64,000 bases of DNA from Coprinellus micaceus (GCA_951394405.1 OX596335.1:5022001-5086000), one strand, 5' to 3'. Shown: positions 1 through 13,100, counted from the first letter of the stretch. Numbers and translations are program-made. Notes: a model not told the origin generated them from the letters alone.

Positions 1-710
1 ATGCTTGGAGACATGTACGTTGTAATGGTGCTTCAGCGTCTTGATATGGATGACGAAAGTCTTTTCTACAACGGTTTTGTCGTACTCAGAGTACGTCTGG
101 CAGAATTTTTGGGCGAATACGCGGGCGCACTCTTGGTTCCATGCGTTTGCAATCATTCGGTCGGCTTTCGGGAGGTCGTCGAAGAATGAGAGATACAGCT
201 GGAGATGGTCGGAAGATGGCTGATATTTGTGAATTTTGACGTCGTTCCTCCTCGTCACAGCTTTCTTCCACCGCTTGATGTAACTGAAGTCGATACTTCC
301 TATAGGGTGATACTTTTCGCCTGGAATTTCCGTCCTTTGCATCATCTTGAAGGCTTCGTCTCGAACTCGACTCTGACGTGTACATCAGCATAAAGCCACC
401 TCCCCCCAAGGGGAAAAAATCGACGCACCTGGAGCCTGTTCACTTCGGGAGTCCGGTGCTTCACCTCATTTACCGGTCGCGGGGCTTGATTCTGGTGGCC
501 TCGGGGTGTATGGGGTGTAGGCGAACCATGCGTAACTGGCCCGCCTGGCGTGTGGTTATTTTGGGAGCGGTCGGGGAGAAGTTGCTGAATCTGCTCCTGT
601 AAACTCTGCCAAAGCACGGCAACGTCGCGCTGTCGAGCACCCTGAGCCTCGCATTGAGTATAAAGCACTTTCACGGGGCGGGAGCAGCACACCTCATTGC
701 TTCCTAGCAT
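1..710 (-). CDS. hypothetical protein, partial (runs off the left edge)
   Basis: Two exons can be read on the minus strand. Exon 1 (710-429, 94 codons, ATG at 710) ends at a GTGCGT donor; a 56-bp intron ends in CAG; exon 2 (from 372) stays open to the window edge. The exon 1 product is polar and rich in Pro, His, Asn and Gln. Exon 2 gives an ordered, helix-like region with blocks such as SYIKRWKKAV, HLQLYLSFFDDLPKADRM and VVEKTFVIHIKTLKHHYN. The style, a charged N-terminus followed by helices rich in Lys, Tyr and Trp, recalls uncharacterised Agaricomycete proteins, but I do not recognise the family. The C-terminus lies outside the window. Both splice junctions keep phase 0, which supports the model. 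An alternative upstream start is the Met at 722. Confidence 0.5.
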
Positions 711-1591
711 ATTAGCCCACACGGTCTCCTGCGTGCTGTGCGTCCGTCACTGTGAAATAAACTGCAGAGACATGCAACCCACCAGCATCGTTGGAGTCAG
801 GGTGAATGGGGGTTGTGAAGATCCCGCGAGAGATTGATCCTCTGCGTACTCGGGTTCGAACCCGGAACTACCCTAGGGCCGATAAAATAAGTCCCCCCAA
901 GCACATTGGCAAGATGGTATCGACCTGCCTCTTCCCTCTGCTTCCCTTTCTCTTGACGCCTGGAGCCATCGCGACTCTGGTCGATGAATAAGGAATGAGC
1001 CATTCATGAACGTTGGGAGGAAGCTAGTGGCGGCCTACCTCCTCTTCGTCACTGAGTGATTCGTAAACTTCTGGATTGTGCTCATTCGGTCCAACGTAAA
1101 GGCTTTCGCTTTCTGATCCTGACCCCGACACGTTAGGCGCCTACAAACGATCGGTACTCAAGGTGAGGATGATGGAGAAGACAGTTTCGGGCGCAACAAA
1201 TACCTTCTCCACCCCCTTTGAGGCGGTTGGGGACCTAGGTTCGGGGGACTGACTTGAACGAGAGCGATGGAATATCTTCTTAGGAAGGGCTGCAATCAAG
1301 GTGGTAGCCACCGTACGCTTCACTTTCCGGACGGGCGGCACGGTGGTGGTAGATGGTTTGTTCATGGCACGATTCCCTGGACCGCTGTGAGCAGGGTTTT
1401 ATAAGGCAGTAAAGTTAATATTCAGACTGACATGCCTCGTTCCGCTTTTTTCGTTGTTTAGACACACGGCTGCCAGGACCCCCGGAGCACGGGGCGGATC
1501 GGCTTCCAGGAGGACCATCGCGCCGAGTGTCAAGACCAGAAAGACTGGATTCGTCGGAACCTGGGTTCATTCAGTGACGAGGCTCTGTTTT
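711..1591. other. intergenic, nothing supported
   Basis: No ORF with convincing composition or splice structure was found on either strand. A 14-bp palindrome, CGGGTTCGAACCCG, near 855-868 resembles a tRNA B box but has no tRNA fold around it. Confidence 0.4.
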
Positions 1592-4500
1592 CTAAAGCAG
1601 AGACAAATGCCTACTATCCCTAGAGTGTGCGTCAGTTTGGCGTTGTCGCCCGTGACCGCTTGGTGAGTCATGATCGTCCGTCTCGTCCTGTACAACTCTG
1701 ATCTCGAGTCCTGGGTCCACTGGGCCTTCATCGTCGATATCGTCACCGTCGAGATAATCCTCGTGGCCATCCGTCTCGTCCTGCAGAACCCTGTTCCCAC
1801 GTCCCAGGTACACTGGATCTTCATCATCGGAATCGTCCTGGTCGGACTCCCAGTAGTCCGACAGAAGATCACCGAACTTCAAAGTTCCACCGAGTCGTTT
1901 CAATGTCGACTGATCCGAATCTTCGCCCAGGATCTGCACGCGCGATGCCGCAGACACAAATCGCTCTTCATCTTCACTGTTGAGGGCGTGGGGGAGAGCG
2001 GTAGATACGGAAGGTCCCATGGTAAAAGGAGCAGGTGGAGATGGCGGATCAGACGAAGTGTCTTGTTCCTGGATGACCCTCACTTGCGGTGTGATGTTGA
2101 CGGGTCTCTCGTCATCGCCCCAGTCGCTGTTTGTCGAGGCGGGCTCGTGGGGAGTAGGTGACGAAGGGGGGAGGGCGTAAATCATGGAAGTCAAAGGGGG
2201 AAGGACGAGGGGGGGAGGAAGACTCGAAAGAGGGGGGGGAAGGCCTGAAAGAGGGGGGGGGAGACTCCAACTCGGAGGAGGTAGAGCCCAAGAGGGGCCA
2301 TCGGAATCTTCCTGCAGAACTTTGACGGTCTGCCATTTGGCTGGGTTTTCATCATCCACGGATTCGTCGGTCGCATTGTCAGTAGCAGCTTGAGGGCGCT
2401 GGTGTGAATTTACAAAGGGGTAGGGTGTTTGAACAGAAGGCGGTGGGGCCTGATTAGGGATCATAGGTCGGTAGAAGGACGACGCAGGGCGGGGCTTCTG
2501 TTGACGAACACCGGTGATGAATGCTGGATCCACCGACGTTTCAATGTCCAACAAGTCACTAGAAGCACGGCGCGCATATGTAGGAGATGAGATGTCCATA
2601 GGATCACCGTGTGCAAAGGGCCAGCCATCCAGGATCTCCACAGGAGGCACAGGGTCTACGAAGTCCTCGTCGAAGGCGGCGTAATCATAGCCCCCTGGGC
2701 GTGGCGGGGACGAGTCGGATCGAGAATCGGAGCGGGAGGCTAGGGAAAACGGCGATCCATTGGTCTCATGCTGAATAGAGTTCAGCTTCCCCTTGCGAGA
2801 TCGTTCGTCGCCAATGCCATTGCTCACCGTATATTTGGTCTCGGAGAGTGCTTGATCTTTGGTGCGGGTATAAGTATCATAATTAAGTGGTCGAGGGATG
2901 GGCGACATGCTGTCAAGCCCTCCTTGAGGTGCGTCCGCCGTCGGCCATATATTTGGGGGTGCTTCATCCTCAGGCCGGCTGCAGTTCGAAACACGGTGCG
3001 CGTATGGAGAGGGAGTGGAGACGCTTGACGTATAGGGCCAGAGCAGAGGTTCGTGCGATGACAACCCTCCAGCGACCGCCAGCCCTACCACAGGCAGGGC
3101 GTAGCACGGGTCAGATGGTGGCCAAGTTGAGACGGTGTTGGGAGCGGGAGTGAGAGGACGGGAGGTGGGTGACGGGGTTTCAAGCCTCGGTCGAATCACA
3201 TCCGCCACCAGGGTGTTCTCCAGCACCCCCTCTTCCAGTTCAACCCCATTTGAAGCATGATGCGGACGAGGGGAGGTTAACGAGACATTGGAAGGACGAG
3301 CAAGTTTGGTAGAGGACAAGGACTCCGAAGGGGACACATCGAGTGCATAATCGAGAGCGTCCGTGTGTGTCGCCACACTCGCAAGCATATCACAGTCTAG
3401 AATTGGAGGTGGGGAGGCTGTGCTGAGGAGACTATCACTGAGGTTGCTTGACGAGGCTCCGTCCATTCCGTCCTGAAATATCCCCGTGTCCCAGCCTGCG
3501 CCTACGGGTTGACCATCTTCAGGTGTTTGCTCCACGACGGGGTAGGTGCTGGAGCTTCGATGCGGCCACGGTGTACCCAACTGGGTCGCTGCAACCACTG
3601 GGGGTCCTACAAAACTCGTGCGCTGCGGGTCGCGTAACGAAGAAGCTGGAATGCTGTCACGAATGAAGGTAGGATGGTGGAACTTCGGGGATGGGCTTTC
3701 AAGATCTTCTTGAACCACGTCCATCGGTCCTATGCTCATTTGTACTTCTCCTCCATACCAACTCCTATTCGAAGCGGACGCGGGATACGCGGGAGAAGGG
3801 GTCCTTGACGATAGTACATTCGCCCGCTCCTCATCAACCTTGTCATGCACGAAACTCTCCGCGTGTTGATCCGTTAGAACTGAATATTTTGGCCCGGGTT
3901 CGGCTAGCTCGTGAGCATAGCGGTGAAGGATCTGCACTTCATGATCTTCTTCCGTATCTTAAGGACAGGTTAATTGTATCACTAAGAGGGAACGAAAGCA
4001 CGACATACATTCTGTAGCACTTCCCAGAGCTACCAGCTTGGCAGGCGACTCGTGGAATAGACGTGCGGCGAGATCTAACGTAGAGAGGTGGGTTCAGTTT
4101 CGGCAACATTGTTTAAGAGATGCGCGAACCATTACCTTGCAAGTGCGGTGGCCTCTCATCCAGGGACCCGAGGATCTCCATGTTACCTAATCGTGATAAT
4201 CATGATTGGCTCGCTACGTTAGTAGAATGAACATAGAGGCCTACCTTTTCCCGTGACCCCTGAGGACTGATCAGCCGGGTGTAGAGAATTTGGTAAGGCA
4301 CTAGTCCAACGTATCGCCGAATCTTGGACTTGCAAATCAGTGCTCCGAGGGCAAATGGCGAGCATGGGGAACAGCACACCTGGTTCTGTGGTTCGCAGAG
4401 GGTTACTGGTAGAGCCTTCCGTGGAAGAAGGGCTGGTCGAAAGGCTCATCGACTGCGAGCGCACAACTGCGGGGGAAGGGAACCGGATCGGCAACTCGTC

Positions 4501-7153
4501 TTGCTCGCTTGAGAGACCGTCGTCTGAGACAGATTAGTGCTGGAAACGATGAAGAGGGCCACTAGCGACGACGCACCCATTTGCACAGCTTCCGGTTGGT
4601 CTTCTTCTTCAACGTCCCCAGGCCGAGAGAACTGGGCTGGCACCTCGTCTTCCTCGCTCGAAAGACCTTCTTCGAGGATGGATCAATGCTGGGGGCAACG
4701 GAGGGAATGACTGGCGATAACGCACCTCCTGGGTGGTCTTCTTCTTCAACGACCTCGGGCGGAGAAAGTCGGACTGGTAATTCGTCCTCCTCGCTCGACA
4801 AACCTTGTTCTAGGATAAGTCAGCACTGGGAGCAGGGGAGGGAACGACTGGGGACAACGCACCTGCTCGCATGGCTTCCGGGGGGTCTCTTTCTTCGATG
4901 ACTTGGGGCGGAGAGAACTGGACTGGTGATTCGCCTTCCTCGCTCGAGAGACCATCATCTAGGACAGTAAATGAGTGGTGGAGATGATGAGGGAGGGCAA
5001 AAGCGATAACATACCCATTTGCATTGGTTCCAGTTGGTCTTCTTCTTCAACGACCTCGGGCGGAGAAAACCGGACTGGTAATTCGTCTTCATCGCTCGAT
5101 AGATCTTCTTCTAGTATAAGTCAGCACTGGGAGCAAAGGAGGGAACGACTAGCGACCACACCTTCTGGAGGGCCTTCTTCTACGACGACCCTGGGTAGAG
5201 AAGTTTGGACTGGCGATTCGTCTTCCTCGCTCGAGGGACCATCGTCTAGGGTCAATCAGTGCTGGGAACCATGAAGGGAACAACGAACGACAACAAACCT
5301 TCCAGGGTGTCTCCTTCTACGACAACCCGAGGTAGAGAGGTTCGGATCGGCGACTGGTCTTCCTCGCTTGAGGGACCATCGTCTAGGACAGGTCAGTGGT
5401 GGGAGCAATGAAGCAGACTCAGAGCGACAGCGCACCCATTTGCATAGCTTCCGGGTCGTCTTCTTCTTCAACGGCCTCGGGCTGAGAAAATCGGACTGGT
5501 AATTCGTCCTCCTCGCTCGACAAACCTTGTTCTAGGATAAATCAGTGCTGGGAATCATGAAAGGAACAACGAGCGACAGCAAACCTTCCAAGGGGTCTTC
5601 TTCTACAATGACCCGGGGTAGAGAGGTTCGGATCGGCGACTCGTCTTCCTCGCTCGACAGACCTTCGCCTAGGATGGATCAGTGTTGAAACTAGCGGTCG
5701 ATCCAAAGCACCGCACCTGGTTGGATACTTTCGGAGAGAACGTGATGGGCACTGGTTAAAGTGCCACCACCCTCGGACATATGCTGTGGCCCATCTTTCT
5801 CGAAGATCTCATGATCAGGAGGCGAGGTTCGAATCGGTGATTCTACACCTTCGGGGAGCTTCATATCATCTGAAACACACAGTTCATTCCAGCAATTAAA
5901 GGTGGGGATCAGAACAGCATACCTTCCCCAGGGACACGAGGAGAACGACGCCATCCATCTGAACGCGGACGGTCAGGATGTTCGAAGAGTTCTGTCGAAG
6001 CAGCGAGCGGGAGATCGGTCTGATTCGAGCCTAATTTCAGATTAAAAGGTCAGCTCTAGTGGCGAAGGCATATACGGAAATCTGGAATTATACCTTTGAC
6101 GATTTTGGGACTTGGGAATAGCACCGGGGGCACATTCTGCTCGTCTGCAGGCGCTGTTGGGCGTTTTAACACAGGAAGTCGTGTGGGGTTGCGATCTCTC
6201 ACACCTTCATTTGTGGCATTTTCTACCGGCTTGGCGAAGTGAGGCGAATTTTCCGGTCTGATATGTGTTGGGGGAGAAACTTGGGAACCGATTGAATAAT
6301 CCGCCGGGTTCAGCAAGTACATTACCTCGTCCTGGTCGAGATCTTTGACGCGCAATGAGTGCTGCGCGATGATGCAATTCTAGATGAACATACCTTCTGC
6401 AAAAAGCCCACGTATCAACGTCAGCTGAGAGACTAAAAAAGAACGAGCAGTTCATACCTCCACTTCCCACCCCTTGCCCGTGTTGCTCGACGTCGTCAGG
6501 CAGGGATCTATGACTCGGAATCCCTCCCTGAGTGACGATAGGGTTGGTCCATTGCAAGCGATGGTTTGGCTCTGCATTATCAACGTGTTCTTGTCGTGGT
6601 TCTGGTCGAAATTCGAAGCGACCGAGTTCCGGAAAAGTCCGCTGGTGGTTTCCTCCTCTTGCTAAATGAACTGTGAGATGAGAGGGGGGCATAAACAGGC
6701 AGGGCGTACAGTCCAAGCCTCGGTCCTTTGTGGACCCCGTTTTCGATGGCCCTGAAATCTGTCGAGACGATGTATAATCCGCTTCAAGTTGTCCTGGATC
6801 CTCATAGGATCTGGAAATTAGGCTCTTGAATACCCCTTTCCCCTTCTGGGCGGAGGAAACGTCTGATGTCGCTCCGGAATAAGCGTTAAAGCTGGGAGCG
6901 AAACTTAGGACTGACATTGGTTTCTAGCGCTTGGCTTCCTATGGAGAATTCCCTGATCCTCACTCTCCGAGCTTGTAAAGGATAGGGGGACTTTTCTCCG
7001 CTTTCCACGATCTTGTATATATCCCTTCCCCTCTTCCCCCATCCCGATGCTGCTTTGGTCTTCCGCCGATCGTTTCCTGACGAGGGGGAGTTCGAACGTC
7101 ATCGCTCGTTTCTGAGAAAAATCACAAAGCGTACCTTTCATTGTTTGGCACAT
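1592..7153 (-). CDS. large disordered protein with tandemly duplicated acidic mini-exons (hypothetical)
   Basis: A multi-exon gene read from about 7153 (Met-Cys-Gln; the Met near 7105 is an alternative) down to a stop at 1592. The first exon is basic with a run KRRKVPLSF that could act as a nuclear signal. The second (from about 6917) is Ser/Pro/Gly rich. From 5870 to 4440 there are about nine 84- or 96-nt exons of one pattern, listed separately. The last exon is one 781-codon open frame (3937-1592), rich in Ser, Pro and Asp, with no globular domain that I can see. It carries further diverged copies of the acidic motif, for example DDEGPVDPGLEIRVVQDETD and DDENPAKWQTVKVLQEDSD. The module is roughly [S/D]-E-[E/D]-D-E-x-P-V-x6-V-[I/V/L]-x-E-x-D. 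No function can be assigned; an extended acidic nuclear protein is an inference. Whether 7153-5700 and the big last exon belong to one transcript is likely but unproven, since some junctions near 4000-4240 and 6000-6450 are unclear. Confidence 0.5.
4440..5690 (-). repeat. tandem exon-plus-intron repeat array (about nine mini-exons)
   Basis: Units of about 140-165 bp, each made of a mini-exon and a 55-70 bp intron, repeat in the order (5' to 3' on the minus strand) near 5680, 5540, 5390, 5250, 5115, 4960, 4815, 4675 and 4525. Two exon lengths occur: 96 nt (32 codons, ending in ...PMQMG or similar) and 84 nt (28 codons, ending in ...PPEG). The core peptide is GLSSEEDE[L/S]PV[R/Q]. I checked the frame for the units at 5250 and 5115: each exon starts and ends in phase 1, so any number can be added without a frameshift. 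The intron sequences are also alike, so whole exon-intron units were copied. A longer diverged unit lies at 5870-5720. Confidence 0.8.
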
Positions 7154-8076
7154 CTATATCCATTTCATCGGGGTCCATGTTTGAAGCAATGAAAGGGCTG
7201 GTACTCGCGTACCGTTTCGTCGAACAACCTTGGCTTGAAGCGGATGTACGATCCGTCATCAGATGGCCGTGCCGACCTGCCGCCCTCACTGGCACAGGTA
7301 GCTATACAGCTACCATTTCTCTACGACGTACGAATAATGCCGAGTTACTTGCCCTGTAAGGGGTAACTGAGGGGAACTGCCGCGACCATGAAAACGAGAA
7401 GGGCGACGGAGCCTTGGGCCTGTGGTGTAATGGGGAGAGGGGGCGGTTGAATGTTGGCTCATCAACTCCTTTCGATAAATAGTCCGCAAAGAAAGACGTA
7501 GCCCGCTAGATACGCAGCTCTGTCGAATTCAGGAACCCCAGGGCAGTCGTAGGCGGGAGGAGCAGGGGACTTCGATCCCTCACACAACGGTGTCGCTGGG
7601 CGCTGATGCGGAGTGGATACGCAGTAGAAGTCTGCCGATGAACGGGCTGAACCGTGGTGGATCCAAGTCTCGTAGTGGGGAGGCAGGACATTGGTTGCTG
7701 CCAGGCAGATAACGCTGGTGGTGGTCTTTGGTAAGGTCTGATTCCAGGCGGACAGCAATATTAATCGGGGTCAAAGTGATCAGCCATCTGAGTAAGATGG
7801 TTATAGACCCCGACACTGACGTGTGAGCGTTACGAGCTGATCATGAGGCGCTCAGGTTGAACCACGGCCGGTCTTAGGTCGGTCAGGCTCACGTATATAT
7901 ACCATAGCTATATATGCAGGCAAAGAGAGTCGGACCGAAATAATGTTAATCCAGAACCCTCATTCATAATCACGAGCTATTACAATCAACGTTTGAAGAT
8001 AAATATAACGATGTGTGCACCGCACGCTGTGGCAGACTGAAGCATTTCTTCTGAAAGACTTCATCTATGATACCTT
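7154..8076. other. intergenic
   Basis: No convincing gene. AT-rich dyads (TATATATAC, GCTATATATGC) lie at about 7890-7920, downstream of the gene that ends at 8077. Short ORFs on the minus strand at 7462-7816 lack splice support. Confidence 0.35.
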
Positions 8077-8763
8077 CTAGCCCTCCTCTTCGTACTCGAA
8101 CCCCTCATGATCATTCACGATCGCAGTCTTCCTCCTCCTGGTAGGGCCAGGCGCGTCTTCGAAGTCCCCTTCATCCCGATCGGATTTTGCCTTCCGCTTC
8201 TTCGGGACCTGGGGTTCATCGGATTGAGCGTCGCCACCATTGAAACGGGTTGTAGTCGTAGAACGAGGGGTCGATTTCGCGTTAGTTGGGATCATGAGAG
8301 CTTGACCCCCTTCAGCACAACGAATGTCGTAATAACCAACAAGGTCAATGGGACTGCACAGCGTCAGAAGCTGAACAAGGTATGGAGACCAACCGGAGAA
8401 CAACTCACTAAGGGCCGACTGCGCTCAGAACATATTCTACGTTGGCATCGAGCTGGAGGTTGAGAGGGACCTGGTTCCACTAATGAAAGAGGGTAAGCTG
8501 ACTTGGGAAACAGAAAGGACTGCAGAGGACACACTGTCTCCTTCGCGAACGACGCAACCGGCGTTTGACGTCCAGCAACCGTAAGTACGAAAGATCCCCT
8601 GGCAGCTTCACCAGGGGGAAGTTGATGCCCGAGGCAAGCATTCACGATGAGAAGGTTGGTCCACGGCTTCAAGCTTCTGGACTGGCCAATGTCAAGTGTG
8701 TATGACCTTCAACCATCACATCAGAACGACATCGCAAAAAGAGACAGCCACGAGACGCTTACC
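8077..8763 (-). CDS. nucleoplasmin-like (NPL) domain protein, probable histone chaperone
   Basis: Several short exons on the minus strand; the stop is at 8077. The segments read in order match the NPL beta fold of fungal nucleoplasmin-like proteins and of the N-terminus of FKBP39/46-type proteins: SLKPWTNLLIVNACLGHQL (the 'LxIxNAxLG' strand), SSAVLS, WNQVPLNLQL, DANVEYVLSAVG and PYPIDLVGYYDIR (the 'VxLxGYY' strand). A C-terminal tail follows with a basic run, VPKKRKAK, and acidic patches (DEGDFEDAP, EGFEYEEEG), the usual nuclear signal plus acid tract of such chaperones. The last intron (GTGAGT...CTGTGCAG) is well supported. The junctions near 8520-8600 are uncertain, one intron would be only about 32 bp, and the start (ATG at 8763) is a best guess. 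Known of the family: NPL proteins bind histones or ribosomal assembly factors through a pentameric beta barrel. The gene is divergent from a second NPL-like gene at 9417. Confidence 0.65.
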
Positions 8764-9416
8764 ATAGCTCCCCTGGACGCGGCATGGGCAACTCTAGACA
8801 GATATTTGGACTGAAGTATAGCTGGGAGGGTGTGGCGCTGAGGCGTTGAAGCGTAGGGAGGATGGGGTTGTGATGGGGCGTTGAAGCGTAGGCTGGGCGC
8901 CGGCATTTTATCTGAGCGTTTTAGCCGCTCGCGATGGAAAGAAAGGGACATGGGAGAACAGAGCAAAGACTCCTTTCACTGACCACACAGCCACAGCGCT
9001 AGCCCGAACAGATCTCCCCACCAGAGTTTCAAACTCCGAGGTCGCGCCGGCCCAGGGCGCTTGCCACACAACGCTGCTTCTCTGCGGCTTCCAGGACAAA
9101 GAAAACTCGGCCACATGTACAACTGCCCCACTCCCTTTGATCTTGCAATTGTTTTTGCTCGTACCGGTTCATATCGTTGTAACCATGGGGTACGCGTACG
9201 CCGAATGAAAGCATTCGGCTCTGAACTGGCCACGGGTGCGTCATACTTCCTTTGAAGAGTAGGAGGCCGTCGTCGTACGGGGTGGGCTTGTCCTTTCTTT
9301 GGGGTGTGGCCATTCCTCTTCTAGATCTTCTTTTGCCCCGTCGGTTCTGTATTTAAATTCAAGTCCTGTCCCATACCCTCTCCATACCGGTTCTTCTTCC
9401 CTCTCTTACCCAAATC

Positions 9417-10100
9417 ATGGCAAGCGTTCAATACATCCCTTCCCGAGGCCTCTGGTACGCCCCCTACTTATAATTATGTTCATTTTCTGGTTCGTCGCGA
9501 CTCACGCTGGCCCAGCCCAAGGCGTATATGAGGATGAGTCGAGTCGTTCTTCCCTATGTCGTCCGTGACGTCAAAGGAGAGAAGGCTGGACCCAATGCGC
9601 CTGCTTACAAGTGTCGCTTGGCGCTATGGGAAGGTGTTCCCGGCTCGAATGTCGAGTCCGATGGTGGGATGGTCGCAACTCTCGTTCCTTTCAAGGTTCG
9701 TACGCTCTTCTGAGCTGGAATGGCTACTTATACCCCTTTACTACTAGACCGAGAACGCGTTCACCGACATACTGCTTTCTCCGGGCGAAGCCTACACATT
9801 CGAAGTCGTTGGCGGCGGCGCGTACGTTAAATCTAGCCTTCCCCTCGCCTTCCCCTCTGATCAGCGGACCATTTGATTGGTTCTGTAGATCCCTCCATTT
9901 TTCTGGCCGCTTTGAAGGTGTCCCCCAAAGCGCCGATGTCGAGGACACAGAGATCCGGGTCATGGCAGGAAAGTAGGTGGCGTTCCAGTTGACGAACCGA
10001 AGCTTGACTTTCTTAACCTTTTCGTTGCAGGGCGTCACGTTCGGTTCTGAAGGGGGTGGCGAAGGACAGCGTTGTCGTCAAGACCGAACCCACTGACTGA
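9417..10100 (+). CDS. small nucleoplasmin-like fold protein (142 aa)
   Basis: Five exons give a clean 143-codon frame: 9417-9454, 9533-9695, 9748-9821, 9889-9972 and 10031-10100. All four introns have GT donors and AG acceptors. The order of strands resembles the NPL fold: an early segment (APAYKCRLALWEG), then MVATLVPFK, NAFTDILLSPGEAYTFEVVG ('LxxGExYxFEVVG') and ASLHFSGRFEGV ('VHLSGxY'). The tail is short (KDSVVVKTEPTD) and lacks the long acid tract and the basic nuclear signal of the neighbour. The NPL assignment rests on the pattern of the last two strands and on the neighbour being an NPL gene; a different beta-sandwich is possible. The two genes lie head to head about 650 bp apart and could share a promoter. 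Confidence 0.6.
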
Positions 10101-13100
10101 AGCGTAGAGTTGGAGGGTGTATGTAGCACTTTAGTGTGTACTAAATGAGCGTATTATCAATTGTATCAAGTCCTGTGATTGGTAGCGTTCCTACACATGC
10201 GTAAGGCCCAAGCTCAAGTGCTCAAGGTTGCAATTGATATTGAACATTGGACGGTACGCATACTTCATAGGTGTATACCGAATGGATGTACCATTGGTAA
10301 ATCTGAATTCTGTAACCGTCGGCACCGCTTTGAAGTGACTGGCGCGACCGGCTGCCCCTGTTGATGGCCAAAGTTCTGAGAATTCAAAGACATAGTCGGG
10401 GATGCAATGGATGAGCGCTTGGGCACACGGCTTGATGCTGTTCTGTTGACTGGTCATTCGTTGAGAGTGAAATGTGTGGTACCTCCCACCCAGATACGTA
10501 CGTCCTAACTGACTCCACAACGGGCCGAGAGAGATTCAAAAAGTGACTCTTCGCTCAGCACCTCTTCTCCGCAAGATGGGCAGAAGACGCGCACCGATGA
10601 GCAGCCAGTTCCGTGCCACCCATGAACTGGGCGGCTCTGTCGCTCGCGAACACCTTCCCCAGAGCACAGAGAGCCTCTGTATAAACGACTGTAGTATGTG
10701 GGCTTGAGGAGAGGGCGGCATTGAGAACCAATCGGAACTAGTTCCCGAACTTTATAAATATGTAGCCGATTGGACAGTTCAGATACTCGTCAATGCAAGG
10801 TGCCTTTTCTCGCAATCTGTGGGCCCGCCTCGCTCAGGGCCCGGCCCAAGAATGCGATGATAGATCAAGCAGCATTGGGAGCTAATCCGACCCATTGTGA
10901 CCGGGGAGCCAGTGTCCCAATTGTTGACACCGAGGGAAGTCCGTCCGAGCAAGCACTCGTGAGTGCAGAGGGAACTCGAACGACATTCGACTCTTCTGCA
11001 ATGCACGAGCGGCTCAGCGGGACGCCGCCCTCGGCTTGTCGACCCCCACTCCCCCACCTCCCTCTACCTGGACTGTGAATTCTTGATGATAGAAATCCTG
11101 GACGATGCGGTGACGTCCAGCAGTGGAGCTGACAACAGAGGGTTAGGAGACGACTCAGGAGTCTTCCCCGGTCTTGGCACTTCTCTCCGTAGGTCTCAGT
11201 GGCTGTGATGAAGCAATAGGGGTGAATTTTTTTGCTAAGCATCGTATGAGCGACAGCGTATGATGGAAGGGAGAATTCGTCCGTAGAGAAATATCCGTCT
11301 GTTCCCGGGATAAGCCTCGCCTTGCATATATCTACGGAGGGTAAAGACCTTTCCTGAGACTTCTCCCAAGGCCCTGAATCCGTTTATGCAACCCGCGGGG
11401 TGGATACCTGCCCGCCTCGGGCCAGTTCCGAGACCTGTCCAAGGATATCAGTCTTTAATTGACGAAGAGAATCCAGAGACAACGTACAGGAACGGCACAG
11501 ATAAATACAGATTAGTTGGGGTACCGACGGCTTCAAGTGACGACATCACGGTAAGAGCTGGGCCTAACGATGGGGTCAGCGGCGCAGGAGAGTTCTTGGA
11601 GAGACAAAATGTACGGTCGTGGATCCGGCATGTAACATCGGGGTGTTTAATTATGACCGTGTCGAACCGACTAAGGTTGCTTCGAAGGGTACGGTCGAAC
11701 GAGCATTTACCCCGCAGGGGCCCGACGACTCAGATGCAACCATTTGTATTTGGAATTGCCACAGTGCATGCTGGGAGCCCCACACGTCGGGAGGGGTCAG
11801 CAGAAGCAATCAGAGGAAGAAACGGCGTGCACACCACCTTTTCCTAGCCTCGGGCGCTCCTCCGGTCCGTCAGGTGTAACAACCTCGCTTTTGTGAAACA
11901 AGCCAGCAGGCGGATATCCAAGTCGCACTGGTCTCGCCCTACATGCACCTGTCGTGATTGGTGTCGCAAAGGGTGTGTAGTGCTTGAACCACAACGGGTA
12001 GCCTGTGGCCCGGTCAGGGGTTTAGAGGGGAGAGCTGAAAGAAATGCGTACATATCCATTCGACGCGAAAGCGAGAAGGAACTGGGTACATAGCGTTAAC
12101 GTCAACCGTAGGGTCTTCCTGAATCGGGGACTTCGCCTTTCGTTGACAGGGGTGGATCTTCCACCTCTGAGATATTCGGCTAATTTGAGTCACAGAAGTC
12201 CCAAGATATCTGAGGGCCGCGCGTCTTCGGATGATAGGGATGGTGTTGCGTTTTGCTTGGTGATCCTATTTAAACGTTCAGCGCGGTCTGATGCACGGCT
12301 AGGCTGGAATATTATGAATAGGGAGACGAAATGTGCACCCACCTTCAAATATCGGGGTGGGTTCGGCGACCCTCCTATACTCGATAGGGTAGAATCCCTC
12401 CCAAATCGTATGCCGCACCACATGTCCGGACTCGTGCTGGTGCCGCAGATCGTCGAGTCGAGGGATGGAACCTGGCCGTCTATCGAGAACGTCGTGCCAA
12501 CCTAACAGGTTTGTCTTCAGATCTGCGGTCCATTGTTGGCGGTGGGCACGCGAGTACCTCCAGGGTTTGAGTGTCCACCTTGAACACATCTATAGATCCG
12601 TCCATGAACCTCGACGTTGTTGAGTGAGTAGGTGAAGAGGTACACTTTCGGCGACAGATGAAGCCACAGTCTTGTCAGGTATCGACACCTCTCGGCCAAC
12701 TTGCGGCCGACGTAGACCCCTCCGCTTCGATGGACCTGCCGATAGTAGAGGTCTGCACCACGTTTGTGGCACTGAGGCGTTGACTGCGCCGCCGAGTGGG
12801 ACGAGAGGGTGGGTTTGAGCTTGAGCCTGCTCCTGATAAACTCGTGAACCCGTCTCGAGCGTTGTCTGGGGTGCCGAAGTGCCGCAAGCGATGAACATAT
12901 GTGATATATATGCCCGAAAGCTGCTTCCGAGCAAACCCGCGGCATGAGGTGGGACGTAGTTATGCAATGTCTGGAAAGTTGCAACGGCATGAATGGAAGC
13001 CGCTATGTTCCGCAGATCGAGAGAGAGATGTCGGTATTAGGCTCTACTACAAGCCGCAACCCTAGCCAGCGAGCGAGAAGGGTGGTGGGCTCCGTTGGGA

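Noticed and set aside
845..880. Possible tRNA gene, from a B-box-like GGGTTCGAACCC
   Set aside because: The site is a palindrome; no A box, acceptor stem or anticodon arm fits on either strand.
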